A stretch of 64,000 nucleotides of DNA, taken from NCBI RefSeq assembly GCF_000002235.5, contig NW_022145604.1:27337291-27401290 (forward strand), given 5' to 3'. The stretch is from Strongylocentrotus purpuratus. Its lineage: Eukaryota; Echinodermata; Echinoidea; Camarodonta; Strongylocentrotidae. Under the pieces are notes generated by a model. That model saw only the letters and a program-made list of their open reading frames with translations. It searched no databases and was not told where the DNA came from. Within the stretch, counting starts at the first letter, position 1. Every line of letters starts with the position of its first letter. Positions 36,801 through 43,658 of the stretch are shown here, piece after piece. The position numbers and the translations under genes are program-made.

Positions 36801-37847
36801 TTTTCAGTAGCGGTCAGTAAAATGTTTCATGAAGAACACCTCTTAAGTTACAATGGCGAAACAAACATTGGTAAACCACTGTCGTCAATATACTAACATG
36901 AGAAGAGAAGAAGAAGATGGTACAGAGGATGTGGAGAGGGAGGGGACGGGGAAGAGAGGGGATAGATAGTTGAGAGAAAGGGTTAAAGAGGGAAAGAGAG
37001 GCAAGGGCGGAAAGATATATAGAGGCAGAGAATGAGTGAGAGAGAGAAAGAGAGACGGGACGGGGGAGAGCCGTTTAACAAATACAGACGGAGACATTTT
37101 TATCGAGCGGATAGGTTTCACATAAAATATCTGAAATATGATGTAAAAATCTAAGTGCTATGCAACTCTAAACCACGGAAATTGCTGGAGGATTGATTTT
37201 TGTGCATATTCTTGGTAACATTTGTGATTGCATTTTTTTAAGAGTTGAAAAGTTCGGAGTCGATAACAAACCACAACTTGACAGCCGTCACTCAAACAAC
37301 ATTCTGTAGAAAAAGCAATAGACTGCATTGTTTCACACTATTTCCCATTTCCTATTTCACACGCGGCGTCACTTCAAATGCGGCATTACATACACATGTG
37401 CGTCAATCACGTTCATGATTGAAATTAGAGCATGCGTCATTAATTCAACGCAATATGATTAAGAACCGTTCCCTTCGCATTGCTTTTGTGTTTTCATCAC
37501 GCGTTTTTTCATTGTCACTCTCATATAGTGCGTCATAGACCACCGTCAGTCACTGACGCAATGCTACGTTAGCGAAACGACACCTCGTGTGTAACAGGCA
37601 TTGCTTTAGTGTTTGGTTGTGTTTTTATCACGCGTTTGATAATTGTCACTCTCATATGGTGCGTCAATGACAGCCGTCAGTCATTGACGCAGTACTACGT
37701 CATTAAGACGACGCCTCGTGTGAAGCCAGTATGGAAGCCAAACGCATTGTAACTTACCAGGATACAGCTACTGATGACGATGATGAAAGCGATGCCGAAA
37801 ACGCCGTGCTGATGGTATGGTTTGATCCGCATCCCGCTCGACGCCAT
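15888..37847 (-). CDS. Calcitonin-receptor-like class B GPCR, complete, 13 exons, 563 aa
   Basis: This is a peptide-hormone GPCR of the calcitonin/CGRP receptor type, expected at the plasma membrane and probably Gs-coupled by family precedent. Exons in transcript order: 37847-37758, 33119-32942, 29493-29383, 28809-28706, 28076-27991, 27178-27052, 25002-24846, 21704-21644, 20671-20608, 20337-20252, 19839-19707, 18818-18777, 16340-15888. All junctions are GT-AG and phases match, giving 1692 nt. Residues 1-30 are the signal peptide; about 31-161 the HormR domain with six cysteines (77, 93, 102, 116, 133, 155) and five N-glycosylation sequons; about 162-413 seven TMs; 414-563 the tail. The TM3 (C235) and ECL2 (C306) disulfide pair is present, as are H200 and E256 of the polar core. 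The ATG has good Kozak context and an in-frame TGA 36 nt upstream. Calcitonin subfamily by motif; a PDF-type receptor is less likely. Confidence 0.93.
16444..16665. mobile_element. Palindromic MITE-like element, 222 bp
   Basis: Arms of about 80 bp begin ACTGCAAATTCG and end CGAATTTGCAGT. The arms carry repeated GTTGTGTAA-type words (ACTTTACACAAC, TTAAGTTGTGTAA), and the centre repeats ACACAACTTTACAC with its inverse. There is no ORF of substance. Confidence 0.88.
16710..16922. mobile_element. Palindromic MITE-like element with TA flanks, 213 bp
   Basis: Arms of about 75 bp open TACACTGTTGGT and close ACCAACAGTGTA. The shared inner part includes CAATTTATTGAATGATTTTG. TA at both ends fits a Tc1/mariner-type target duplication. 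The arms differ at only a few positions, so the copy looks fairly young. Confidence 0.88.
18777..18818 (-). CDS. Calcitonin-receptor-like exon 12: TM7 (42 nt)
   Basis: The exon encodes GLFVACIFCFFNGE between CTTTCTCCAG and GAG|GTAATG. The 42-nt length and the FxxCFFNGE motif identify the TM7 exon. It sits at the edge of a long GA tract (CT on the sense strand) that serves as its polypyrimidine tract. It was found only by searching for the motif. Confidence 0.92.
18819..19170. repeat. GA-rich microsatellite (CT on the sense strand of the - gene)
   Basis: Interrupted GA runs directly abut the acceptor of exon 12, so on the transcript they form a long pyrimidine tract. The long frames across it on both strands are low-complexity artefacts. 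Confidence 0.92.
19333..19415. repeat. Hairpin-forming inverted repeat
   Basis: Left arm ACGAAGTGACGGTAGTGA and right arm TCACTACCGTCACTTCGTG are separated by about 35 bases. A single arm of the same family (CACTACCGTCACTTTGTG) occurs near 35160. Confidence 0.85.
19707..19839 (-). CDS. Calcitonin-receptor-like exon 11: TM6, ECL3, start of TM7
   Basis: The exon encodes RAVRATLILLPLLGLHYIIL, then a proline-rich ECL3 (PAAPPPGLAA) and DIYSYVMAVILSFQ. PLLG is the TM6 motif; IYxYVMxxxxxFQ is also seen in calcitonin receptors. The acceptor is TCATTACAG and the donor is CAA|GTAAGT. Confidence 0.93.
20252..20337 (-). CDS. Calcitonin-receptor-like exon 10: TM5 and ICL3
   Basis: The exon encodes VNLILLLNIVRVLVTKLRAT then PMAGSKNY. 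NIVRVLVTK is nearly identical to vertebrate calcitonin receptors. It is 86 nt, the same length and phase as the matching exon of the + strand receptor. The acceptor is CATTCAG and the donor is AC|GTAAGT. Confidence 0.93.
20608..20671 (-). CDS. Calcitonin-receptor-like exon 9: ECL2 and start of TM5
   Basis: The 64-nt exon encodes CWVGGTPFEWLIAGFVIFVL and A, carrying the ECL2 cysteine C306 and the conserved Trp after it. The acceptor is GATTCCATTAG and the donor is GCG|GTGAGA. On the sense strand a CT microsatellite of several hundred bases ends about 20 bases before the acceptor. Confidence 0.9.
20690..21035. repeat. GA-rich microsatellite with internal duplication
   Basis: Long GA runs; GGAAGGGAAAGAGAGGAAA occurs twice, about 112 bases apart. 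On the sense strand of the - gene this is a CT tract just upstream of exon 9. Confidence 0.92.
21644..21704 (-). CDS. Calcitonin-receptor-like exon 8: TM4
   Basis: This 61-nt exon encodes (A)IPIVPACLYAGFVAHYPPG plus two bases of the next Pro codon. Joined to exon 7 it reads GWAIP where most class B receptors have GWGxP. The acceptor is TTTTCCAACAG and the donor is CC|GTAAGT. Confidence 0.9.
21837..22083. repeat. 112-bp tandem repeat in the left ATCGTGTAA array
   Basis: Two units share AATCGTGTAACTGTGTAATC, ACACGATTGAAGAATGTCGC and TCTGAATCGTGTAATCG. The first 75 bases are virtually identical; the rest (GCATTGGT region) is more diverged. Confidence 0.88.
22613..22960. repeat. Degenerate tandem array, unit of about 30-35 bp
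   Basis: About ten imperfect units are built on GGGGCACTTATCAGAGTTGA / AAAAGG (for example AGGGGCATTTATCGGAGTTG, AGGGGCACTTACAAATTAAT, AGGGACACTTGTCAAAGTAA). It lies inside the 2.4 kb element. Confidence 0.75.
23055..23133. repeat. Strong hairpin
   Basis: TAATACCTATTGTTCAGGGG (23067 on) pairs perfectly with CCCCTGAACAATAGGTATTA (23108 on), with a loop of about 20 bases. CTTACATA / TATGTAAG extends the stem with a 4-base bulge. Confidence 0.88.
24846..25002 (-). CDS. Calcitonin-receptor-like exon 7: TM3 and start of TM4
   Basis: The exon encodes VYCKVHNVLKQYFQLCNYFW, MLSEGLYLHTVIVVAVFSAE and NHQLVPYFIIGW. C235 is the TM3 cysteine that pairs with ECL2, and SEGLYLHTxIVVAVF matches calcitonin receptors closely. 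The acceptor is ATCTTTTAG; the donor G|GTAGGT leaves phase 1. It is 157 nt. Confidence 0.94.
25133..25710. repeat. Tandem duplication, two units of about 265 bp
   Basis: Units at about 25133-25400 and 25446-25710 share AAGAAACTGTCTAG, CCAGGACGAATCCATTGCAC, CTACTCTCTTTGAATCTG and AACCTGCTTTCTGCACGTAT. They start about 130 bases upstream (in transcript order) of exon 7, in intron 6. No reading frame is shared. Confidence 0.88.
26720..26772. mobile_element. Single arm of a palindromic MITE-like family
   Basis: GCAATTCGCATTCTGACTAT, then TGAAATACAATC and AAAAGGTGAATGA match the arm of the palindromic element at 27601-27768. Only one arm is visible here. Confidence 0.7.
26899..27024. repeat. 18-bp minisatellite, 7 units
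   Basis: The unit is GCAGCGGGTATTGTGAAT; the last two units carry GGGCATT and the final one differs at two further sites. Because 18 is a multiple of three, several frames stay open on both strands (AAGIVN on +, IHNTRC on -). It lies within intron 6, about 27 bases downstream of the exon 6 donor in transcript order. Confidence 0.95.
27052..27178 (-). CDS. Calcitonin-receptor-like exon 6: ICL1 and TM2
   Basis: The exon encodes SLSCPRVTIHKNLFFSFIF then DALFQITFFALVASNKDVIQ and NDG. RVTIHKN is the ICL1/TM2 motif of calcitonin receptors and holds H200, a polar-core residue. The acceptor is ACTATCAG and the donor is GGG|GTAGGA. An 18-bp minisatellite starts about 27 bases into the downstream intron, and the frame stays open through it. 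Confidence 0.91.
27601..27768. mobile_element. Palindromic MITE-like element
   Basis: Left arm TTTCAATAGTCAGAATGCGG and right arm AATTCGCATTCTGACTATTG lie about 110 bases apart with longer, more diverged outer arms. GGTAGGACAA and TTGCCCTACC mirror each other in the spacer. It lies in intron 5 of the receptor gene. Confidence 0.75.
27991..28076 (-). CDS. Calcitonin-receptor-like exon 5: TM1
   Basis: The exon gives TNVMIVFYVGYSISIIALSI then ALFIFFNF, a single hydrophobic helix with the conserved GYSxS of class B TM1. The acceptor is TGTTTGCAG; the donor AA|GTATGT leaves two bases of a Lys codon completed by the next exon. Confidence 0.91.
28324..28392. mobile_element. 3' tail of a SINE/LINE, ending in ATT repeats
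   Basis: GTAAAGCGCTTAGAGAC, AAGCGCTATATAAAAATT, then (ATT)n. This GCGC-stem tail followed by ATT repeats is common at the 3' ends of invertebrate SINEs and LINEs. Relatives lie near 49742-49812 and 50898-50985. Confidence 0.65.
28517..28643. repeat. Tandem duplication, 2 x 63 bp, with G-rich core
   Basis: Each unit begins CAGAGAGCGGTCTA, has a poly-G stretch, and ends ATCAAAGTCTACAAA. It lies in intron 4 of the receptor gene. Confidence 0.9.
28706..28809 (-). CDS. Calcitonin-receptor-like exon 4: end of HormR domain
   Basis: The exon encodes NATKICMPNGEW, then YVSTVTNQTWTNYSTCYQPV, supplying the last two ectodomain cysteines (C133, C155) and three sequons. NRTWTNYTxC is the equivalent in vertebrate CGRP-receptor-like proteins. 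The acceptor is GTTTTCAG and the donor is GAG|GTAAGT. Confidence 0.92.
29383..29493 (-). CDS. Calcitonin-receptor-like exon 3: HormR core
   Basis: The exon follows CTTTTTTTCAG and encodes LYCNLTFDYWDCWNFTRAGE then VAVHPCPWWIPSSDSL. YCNxTxDxWxCW is the diagnostic calcitonin/CGRP receptor ectodomain motif, with cysteines C93, C102 and C116. Sequons NLT and NFT are present. The donor C|GTGAGT leaves phase 1. Confidence 0.92.
30608..30735. repeat. CT-rich microsatellite
   Basis: CT runs with TCTCTGTCTC variants. This is the one large CT/GA tract within the two genes whose purine strand, not its pyrimidine strand, is the sense strand. An AT dinucleotide run follows at about 30833-30867. Confidence 0.92.
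32473..32579 (-). pseudogene. Decayed duplicate of calcitonin-receptor-like exon 2
   Basis: This 107-bp stretch aligns with the 3' two thirds of exon 2 (32942-33119). It retains an acceptor-like CTCTTTTCAG, the block GAGCACAAAAACGCAGAG (IEHKNAE versus VEHKNAE), a stretch reading AYACMFRELTE in a second frame (AYECMLRELME in the real exon), and the donor ATG|GTAAGT. The two blocks are in different frames and every frame meets a stop after the in-phase acceptor. It cannot replace exon 2 as it stands. If spliced in, it would end the protein early. Confidence 0.8.
32595..32896. repeat. Three poly-C tracts between exon 2 and its decayed copy
   Basis: C runs at about 32595-32607, 32742-32755 and 32881-32896, separated by unrelated C-rich DNA. 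They may have helped the local duplication. Confidence 0.8.
32942..33119 (-). CDS. Calcitonin-receptor-like exon 2: start of ectodomain
   Basis: Between TTAATCCAG and G|GTAAGT the exon gives a 59-codon acidic, helical segment (TIATEEEAELQEGDD, then AVAYECMLRELMEQPPDD) carrying the first HormR cysteine, C77. This matches the N-terminal alpha-helix of class B ectodomains, which contacts the hormone. A decayed second copy of its 3' part lies downstream in the same intron (32473-32579). Confidence 0.85.
34320..35260. repeat. Degenerate tandem array, unit of about 100 bp
   Basis: The words GATCTACATGTA, TGTGTTTATGAGATTGCTAA, TGAGAACG, CAATGCCGTTTACCTCGGCA recur some six times with indels. It lies in intron 1 of the receptor gene. 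Single arms of other elements (for example at 35140-35180) interrupt it. Confidence 0.7.
34732..34775. repeat. Near-perfect 44-bp palindrome
   Basis: ACAGAAGCTTAGAGGAACG/ACGCGT/CGTTTCTCTAAGCTTCTGT folds with no loop, 21 of 22 positions pairing exactly and one as a G-T wobble. Confidence 0.95.
35444..35821. mobile_element. MITE, TTAA-ended, copy 1
   Basis: The left end TTAAAGATAAAGTTGAGTTC, TGG is mirrored by CCAGAACTCAACTTTCCCTT, TAA at the right. The interior matches copy 2 at 38047-38412 (TGTGTACTGCAAGGTTCT, ATCATCAAAATGAT, AAGAGCCA, TTTTCAGGGAACATTTTG). There is no coding capacity. A small hairpin (GCATACAAATC / GATTTGTATGC) sits near 35652-35680. Confidence 0.88.
36408..36505. repeat. 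Dispersed repeat, second copy of 34350-34452
   Basis: Both copies carry CATTGGTT, ATAGTGATTAAATTGAT, TGGTAAT, ACATCAGTTTT and GGCAATTAG in the same order. No end structure was found. Confidence 0.75.
36900..37075. repeat. GA-rich tract
   Basis: Interrupted GA-rich sequence in intron 1 of the - gene (CT on the sense strand). Confidence 0.8.
37470..37725. repeat. Two tandem units rich in TGACGCA dyads, next to exon 1
   Basis: Units of about 125 bp share TTGTCACTCTCATAT, GTGCGTCA, CCGTCAGTCA, TGACGCA, CTACGT and the end CGACRCCTCGTGTG. TGACG words resemble CREB/AP-1 half sites. It lies at the start of intron 1 in transcript order. A related element is at about 41620-41858. Confidence 0.75.
37758..37847 (-). 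CDS. Calcitonin-receptor-like exon 1: start codon and signal peptide
   Basis: It encodes MASSGMRIKPYHQHGVFG then IAFIIVISSCIL, a basic stretch followed by a hydrophobic core typical of a signal peptide. The context is ACCATGG. An in-frame TGA at 37881-37883 shows this is the first usable ATG in this reading frame. The donor is CTG|GTAAGT, phase 0. A non-coding 5' exon further upstream cannot be excluded. Confidence 0.87.
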
Positions 37848-37984
37848 GGTCGAAATGGTTGATGAATTATCAGAGATGCGTCAGCTTGTGTCAGGTCCCG
37901 ATTGTTAATCCTGAACAAGTACTCAGACGTAGAAACAAGTCCCGTGTCTATTGAGCGTCTTTGTAGACCTGTAATATTATACAA
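37848..37984 (-). promoter_or_regulatory. Probable 5' UTR of the calcitonin-receptor-like gene
   Basis: This stretch lies just upstream of the start codon, contains an in-frame TGA at 37881-37883, and has no in-frame ATG between that stop and the start. No TATA box or clear transcription start can be named, so the promoter may be here or further upstream beyond a non-coding exon. Confidence 0.4.
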
Positions 37985-38046
37985 AAAGAAACAAATGCAA
38001 TATTGAATGATAATAGTTTGGTGTTATTAAGGGTAGCGAAATCAGT

Positions 38047-38412
38047 TTAAAGATAAAGTTGAGTTCTGGTCATGCGATTGCATTGTGAAAGAATTGATCA
38101 TCCAGCATATAAGGATTGGTGTGTACTGCAAGGTTCTAGAATCATCAAAATGATACGAAATTCGGCCTAGTCTTGGTAAACTTACAAGCACTTTACACAA
38201 AAAGTTGTATATGGGACTACTATGGGACTGGCATAAAAATTCGTCCCGATTTTTAAGATGTTACGTGCCATATTTAGAATATTAAGGCATTTGAAGAGCC
38301 ACACTTTTCAGGGAACATTTTGTATCTGATGTTCTACCACAATTGCATAATAACAATAATAACGCTCACAAATTATATTTCACCTCTTCCCAGAACACAA
38401 CCTTCTCTTTAA
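38047..38412. mobile_element. MITE, TTAA-ended, copy 2
   Basis: Same family and orientation as 35444-35821, with the ends TTAAAGATAAAGTTGAGTTC and CCAGAACACAACCTTCTCTT. Fragments of the same end occur at 44101 and near 61109. Confidence 0.87.
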
Positions 38413-38923
38413 TATTACTCTTTTTGCGGGCCCTGCAATTATTGAAACGCAAGTTTTGCCAGGTACCGATGTAATTCACCAGGGTCGAGAGGGTACAAGT
38501 ATGTGGGTAAGATACATTGTAAGTACCCGTCAATGATCGGACTCAGGGCCGCTCTTAGGTGAGCCAAGAGCCTTTACCAATTATACTGACCACAGTGCTC
38601 CCAGCCTCCCACTATATGCCTACTAATACACCACGCCATCCATTAATTATTCATTGGGACTTCCATCCCAAACGATAAATTACAGTCGCATTTGACTAAA
38701 AACGATAAGGATTTTGATAGATATATATAATACATATAATTATTAATCTTTTCCAATCGCTTTTCTGAAGCATTTTGTTGAACTCGTATTGGGTCTGCCA
38801 ACGAACCCAGCAAAATTGTGCTGAAGGTTCGTGGGCATACAATATACATCAGGGAGCTGCAACACCGGCATTCAATACCCTTTTTGCATAGCTTCAGCAG
38901 ATGGGTTTGGGAATTATTTATAA

Positions 38924-39045
38924 TTACATCTTATCGTTTTCATTTTCAGTCAAATGGGACGGCAGGTCCCGCCTGAAATCCATTACCACCCGTAGCCTCT
39001 CGCTGTCACGATAGAGCGTCAGTTTATTTTGCGAGTCACGCACGC
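38924..39045 (-). CDS. Unconfirmed candidate terminal exon, 39 codons
   Basis: After an acceptor TCTCGTTTCAG the frame reads VRDSQNKLTLYRDSERLRVV, MDFRRDLPSHLTENENDKM and a stop. It is GC-richer than its surroundings and codon-like, which is why I list it. I do not recognise the protein, and no partner exon was found. It could be a fragment of a mobile element or chance. Confidence 0.2.
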
Positions 39046-40934
39046 CTGAAACGAGAATCTTCTTCCATAATGTACATACATGAATAAACAAAACAGAGAC
39101 AGCTACCCAAGGGCAGCTTGTTGAATCAGAGATTCCATTATGCTTCTCATATCCTGCCATGTGAGAACCCCCTACCCCCCCCCCCCTCGTCCACCTCCTC
39201 CCTCCAAAACAGTTCAAAAGTTGTACATATGTTGTTTCTTCTCCTTCCATTTCACATAAAGTCCCTCAATCTCCGTTCGCCATTTCTTATCTACTTCCCA
39301 TAGTCTTTTTGACTTCCAAATTAATTTGCCTGTAGATAATATAGAAATTATCGAGACCGCCCAAAATGGAATATATTTTGTTTACATCATACCTTTCTTT
39401 CTCTTGTTACTTTATTGATTTCTTAATCTGTTTTTCCGCAAAGAGGTGGAGGCGTCCCCAATGCGCTACCTAGTTACGCCACTGGTATCAGGTGCACGAC
39501 CTCATGTAACATTATGACGTCAAGTTTTATATCCTTTAAAGTGAAGACACGAATACCAGGAATAATATTTCTAGCTTGGCACAGAGGTCCATTAACTCTA
39601 AGACCTGGTGGCAAAGAATATTGTAACGTGGCGAACATTAAATCTTAAAGATATTGCTTAAAGACTGGAGGGGGTGGGGCTTGCGGCTGGAACGAAGATG
39701 AGAATGGTCTTTGGAATAACATAAACTGCCAGAGATTGTGCAATATTAAAGGGCAATGAACTGACAATATTAAAATCGAAAGTCTTGTATTTTGAAAATG
39801 TTGAAGTAGGGCCATTAACTGTACTTCAACCACTCATTCGATATGGTAAGTAGTCTTGAAGTTCTTTTCTAATAATCATCATGTGTATTAATTGATGAGG
39901 GTTTCTACATGTTCTAATAAAATAAAACTAAAACAGGATAGTGAAACGACACTTGAAATACAACTACAATTCAAACAGGCTCGTGAAGGAGACACTTAAA
40001 ATACAATTCTAAAGAGATTCGACACAACAGGCATACAAGCCGTAGAAGATGGCAAATGAATACGCTGCAATTGATGCCTTTGCAATTGGAATATGTGGTT
40101 GGGTTTATCAGTTTTTGTGTTGCATGTCATTGTGATTTTCAGAATATTCAGGGAAACAGTTCATTTTGTTGAAGTTTAGCGAAGTGTCTTTTGCTCGATC
40201 CGATTAAATGCCCTTTCGATAATACATGGATTCTCTACGCAAGAAACCCTTTGATATAACCATGGATTTTACTAAAGCCGTAGGTGAAATGTTTGCTTAC
40301 ATTTTCCTTATCTTTCGAAAACGGTTATATTGAAATAATCAAACAATCTCTCCGTCAATCACTCAATCAATCAATCATTATTTTTAGTCTCACTTGAACT
40401 GTTAAAGTACACCTCCATGTAAAGCAGAAGATCGTTCTCTACAGATCCCAGCAAAGTATGTCACTGTACCGGGATCTGGAGTGACGTACGTAGCCTCCAA
40501 AGCAAAAATGAGACATTTTTAAAAAGTGAAAGAAAATGGGAAGGGAAAGGAAGAAAGGGGCAAGATAAAGAAAAAAACTGTGGGATAGCCTTCCGCAAAC
40601 TCACCTTTGTCGGCATTATTGTTACTTTACATCCGCCGAGTAAAACCAGTGCCCCCTCCCTTTTAAGTTGATATAAGACGCCAGCGCGCTGCAGCGGTAC
40701 GGTGGGTACAGTGGCGGTAATCAGACACTGCACTGAAAGGGTGAAAACTTATGCGAGTGCTCTTTTCCAACCAGAAACAGTCCCAATACAGCAGCTATAA
40801 ATCAAAACCTGGTGTCGGCTTGACAGGTTATTAATTTATATTTCTTCAAACCGTGGGTTACCGAAATATCATTTCAAATCTCGGTTTCACGATATGCGAC
40901 GTAATCGTTCTCCATGGAAACAGCATATCTCTGT

Positions 40935-40963
40935 CTTTCAATCTATCTCTGTTTATCTCTCCG

Positions 40964-40995
<32 letters not shown>

Positions 40996-41073
40996 AGTCT
41001 CTCTATCGCTCTATGTCTTCTCTCTTTCTCTATTTCTCTCTTTCTATGTGTCTCTGTCTGTCTCTGTCTGTCT

Positions 41074-41123
<50 letters not shown>

Positions 41124-41290
41124 GCTCTACTGCTCTTTCTTCTCCAGTTCCCCCATCTCTCTCTCTTTGACCTCTCTGTTCCCTTCTTATCCTCCTTACT
41201 TTCCTCCCTCTTCCTCTCTCTCTCTCTCCTCATCTCTTTCCCCTATCCCCTACTCTCCCACTCTATTCATCTCTTTCTCTCACTCACTTC
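40935..41290. repeat. Long CT microsatellite
   Basis: About 350 bases of CT runs with GTCT and TTTCT variants. The three overlapping long frames across it are low-complexity artefacts. Confidence 0.93.
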
Positions 41291-41619
41291 CCCCCTCACC
41301 CCAACCTTCTTTAATTTTCTCGCATGTCTATATCCAATTCCATTTTGGTCATTCGATGTAACCTCGATATCCTATAGGCCTAATACATTACCCTAAATGT
41401 GGCAATATCTCTGTCTCAGTTACACCATTTATATTCCACCAATAACCGCATACGAACTCCAAGTGATAAAGATGTTCGAAATTATGTTAACCGATTGGTA
41501 ACAAGATATGAACTGAAAAAAACGAGACGCTGTTAAGTGTACATGCCATCGGTGATACAGGGCAGTGTGCACTACTTTATAACGCGAGGTTGAATCACGG
41601 CAAAGTACCTTTTCTTTTC

Positions 41620-41858
41620 AGTCTGTTACGTCCACTGCAAACGAGGCGTCGATTGCTTGCTTTTCCTAGGTCTGCGTCAGCGACTGACGCGGTCTTTTAC
41701 GTGCCAAGTTAGAGTGATATCTTACAAGAAATAAAATAAATTCAAAATAAACAACGCAGACACTGTGTGGAGTTACTGGCGTAGTCACTGCCTTCTTCCA
41801 TTGGCTTGGTGAGCGTATTTAATGACGCAATCGAAATAACGCCTAGTGTACAACAGGT
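41620..41858. mobile_element. MITE-like element with GCGTCA dyads
   Basis: ACGAGGCGTCGATTGC at the left and GCAATCGAAATAACGCC at the right form diverged inverted ends. TGCGTCAGCGACTGACGCGG is an internal dyad. It resembles the repeat beside exon 1 (37470-37725). Confidence 0.6.
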
Positions 41859-42952
41859 GAATAAACTTTCGATAATATAAATATAATTTCGATAAGTGTG
41901 TAAAACATAAAATAAGCAAGCACACCTAACTATAAATAATAAATGGATTGTACACAATCTGCATTGTCGGTGTAGATTGTCTAGGTAATTATGGACTGTC
42001 CACTCCTGAAGATGCGAAAGCAAGTGAAATGACTCCCCTCCCTAGAGATGTAACAAGTCTTGGCAAATCAGAACACACGTACGCCAACATTTCTAAAAAC
42101 ATCCGGGATAAAAGACAAACAAAATCATCATCAATTCGTCTGTAGTATGTGCTCATCGGCATACGTTACGTAGCAATCGCACTATAATGTTCTTTTGTCT
42201 TGTGCTCCGCCACGCTTTATCACATGATCGATTGGAATGACGCCGGATGAGCAAAAACAGTTCGCCGCAATTTCCTCTTACTTTTGTTATTTTATAAGGA
42301 ATACGATCAGAGCCTGCCCTGAAGAAATATGGTAATGAAAGTGATCGATCATAGTGATAACATCGTTTAAAGAAACACAGGAGACGTGTTAGAGGAGATA
42401 GAATAACTTGTTTAGTGTGGACACGTGACACCTACCAAACGCGCTAGTTCTATTTTCTCCTTGGTTTCCTTGAATGGTTCGATAACTTTGAATATGAGAT
42501 GAAGTGACTCCAAGTTCACTATAAATCGATGAAGATGAGGAGTAAATTAGTTTAGGAAAGAAAAGTCAGGCAGTTTCATCCTCCAAAAAATCCCTTCTGA
42601 CACGCTAAACAGACGGATGGCGATGTTAAGTCAACTCGGGAAACAACTTGAAAGAATCCCAAGTTATTTAAGCATTTGCAAGTTCATGCTCGTAGTTGGT
42701 AGTATTGGCTAGGCGATCAAAAATAAGTCGGCCTAGCTCGTAAAAGTTAGCATTCATTCGAAACCACATCAGAGTAGCTCTTGTTGAATGACTATCATGA
42801 GAATATTGAGCATGTTCAAAAGTTGTTGAGCTTGGAGTAGAAAAGACAACTCTATGGTCTATCTCGAGCCAGGTGAAAGACGACTGTTGCTGTCCAATGC
42901 TCTGCAAATAACTTGAGAAACAAGTCTAAATCGGGGTCAGTCAATAAGACCC

Positions 42953-43024
42953 ACAGCCAATGAGACCGACACAGCAGAGAAATACATCAGAGAAGATAGG
43001 GAAAATGTTGGTCTCATTGGCTGT
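42953..43024. repeat. Hairpin with GACCGACA words
   Basis: ACAGCCAATGAGACCGACA pairs with TGTTGGTCTCATTGGCTGT, one mismatch, loop of 34 bases. Confidence 0.85.
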
Positions 43025-43139
43025 CTGTCTCTTGTCTATCGGTCTGCGGTGCACCTTCAAAAAAATTGTCAGAAGGCCCAGGAGAGTGACATTGTCGGTC
43101 TAGTAGTCTGTCGGTCTTGTGGGTCAAGGGTCTACAGTA

Positions 43140-43658
43140 TTAAAGGTAATACAAAGTTTTTGTATGGGGTCATGAATTCGGTTCAAATGAACATATTGGA
43201 AGCATATGCGATTCTACAATATTCATACTCTTTGAAAAAGAGTTGTCCCGGTTGAAATCGAGTCTAAAGTTAGGAAATTGTAAATAATAAACTCCTTATG
43301 TTGTATAGCTCCCTCTCAAGGTCAATATATTAATTTAGCTATAAAACAATGTTTCTTGACTAAAATCGACCGATTAGCTATTCCCATTTGGAAATTATAT
43401 ACCACAACTGCATATTCTGAGATTTTCATGGTCGCAACTACCATAGTACGGCCGTAGGCGCTATTTGAAATTCATCAAAATTTACCGGGAGCACCGGTAA
43501 ATTTTTATATTCAAGTTTTCTCAAAAGCAGAAGTGTTTAAGGGGCTAAACTTTCTAGTGCTTATAATACATCCACAGGGGCATCAAAATATATCAAAATT
43601 GTAAAGAATCACTATCCACCCAATTTTCAAAATTCCCCAAAATTTGTATTACCTTTAA
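43140..43658. mobile_element. MITE-like element, TTAA-ended, 519 bp
   Basis: The left end TTAAAGGTAATACAAAGTTT is mirrored by AAATTTGTATTACCTTTAA. The interior has no frame of note. GACCGACA-type words flank it on both sides. Confidence 0.8.

Noticed and set aside
40853-41396. Three overlapping long frames of Ser/Leu/Phe
   Set aside because: Low-complexity CT tract; no splice or domain signal.
42668-42907. 79-residue frame on the - strand
   Set aside because: CAAGTTATTT lies inverted at both sides (about 42660 and 42915), so a small fold-back repeat is more likely than a gene.
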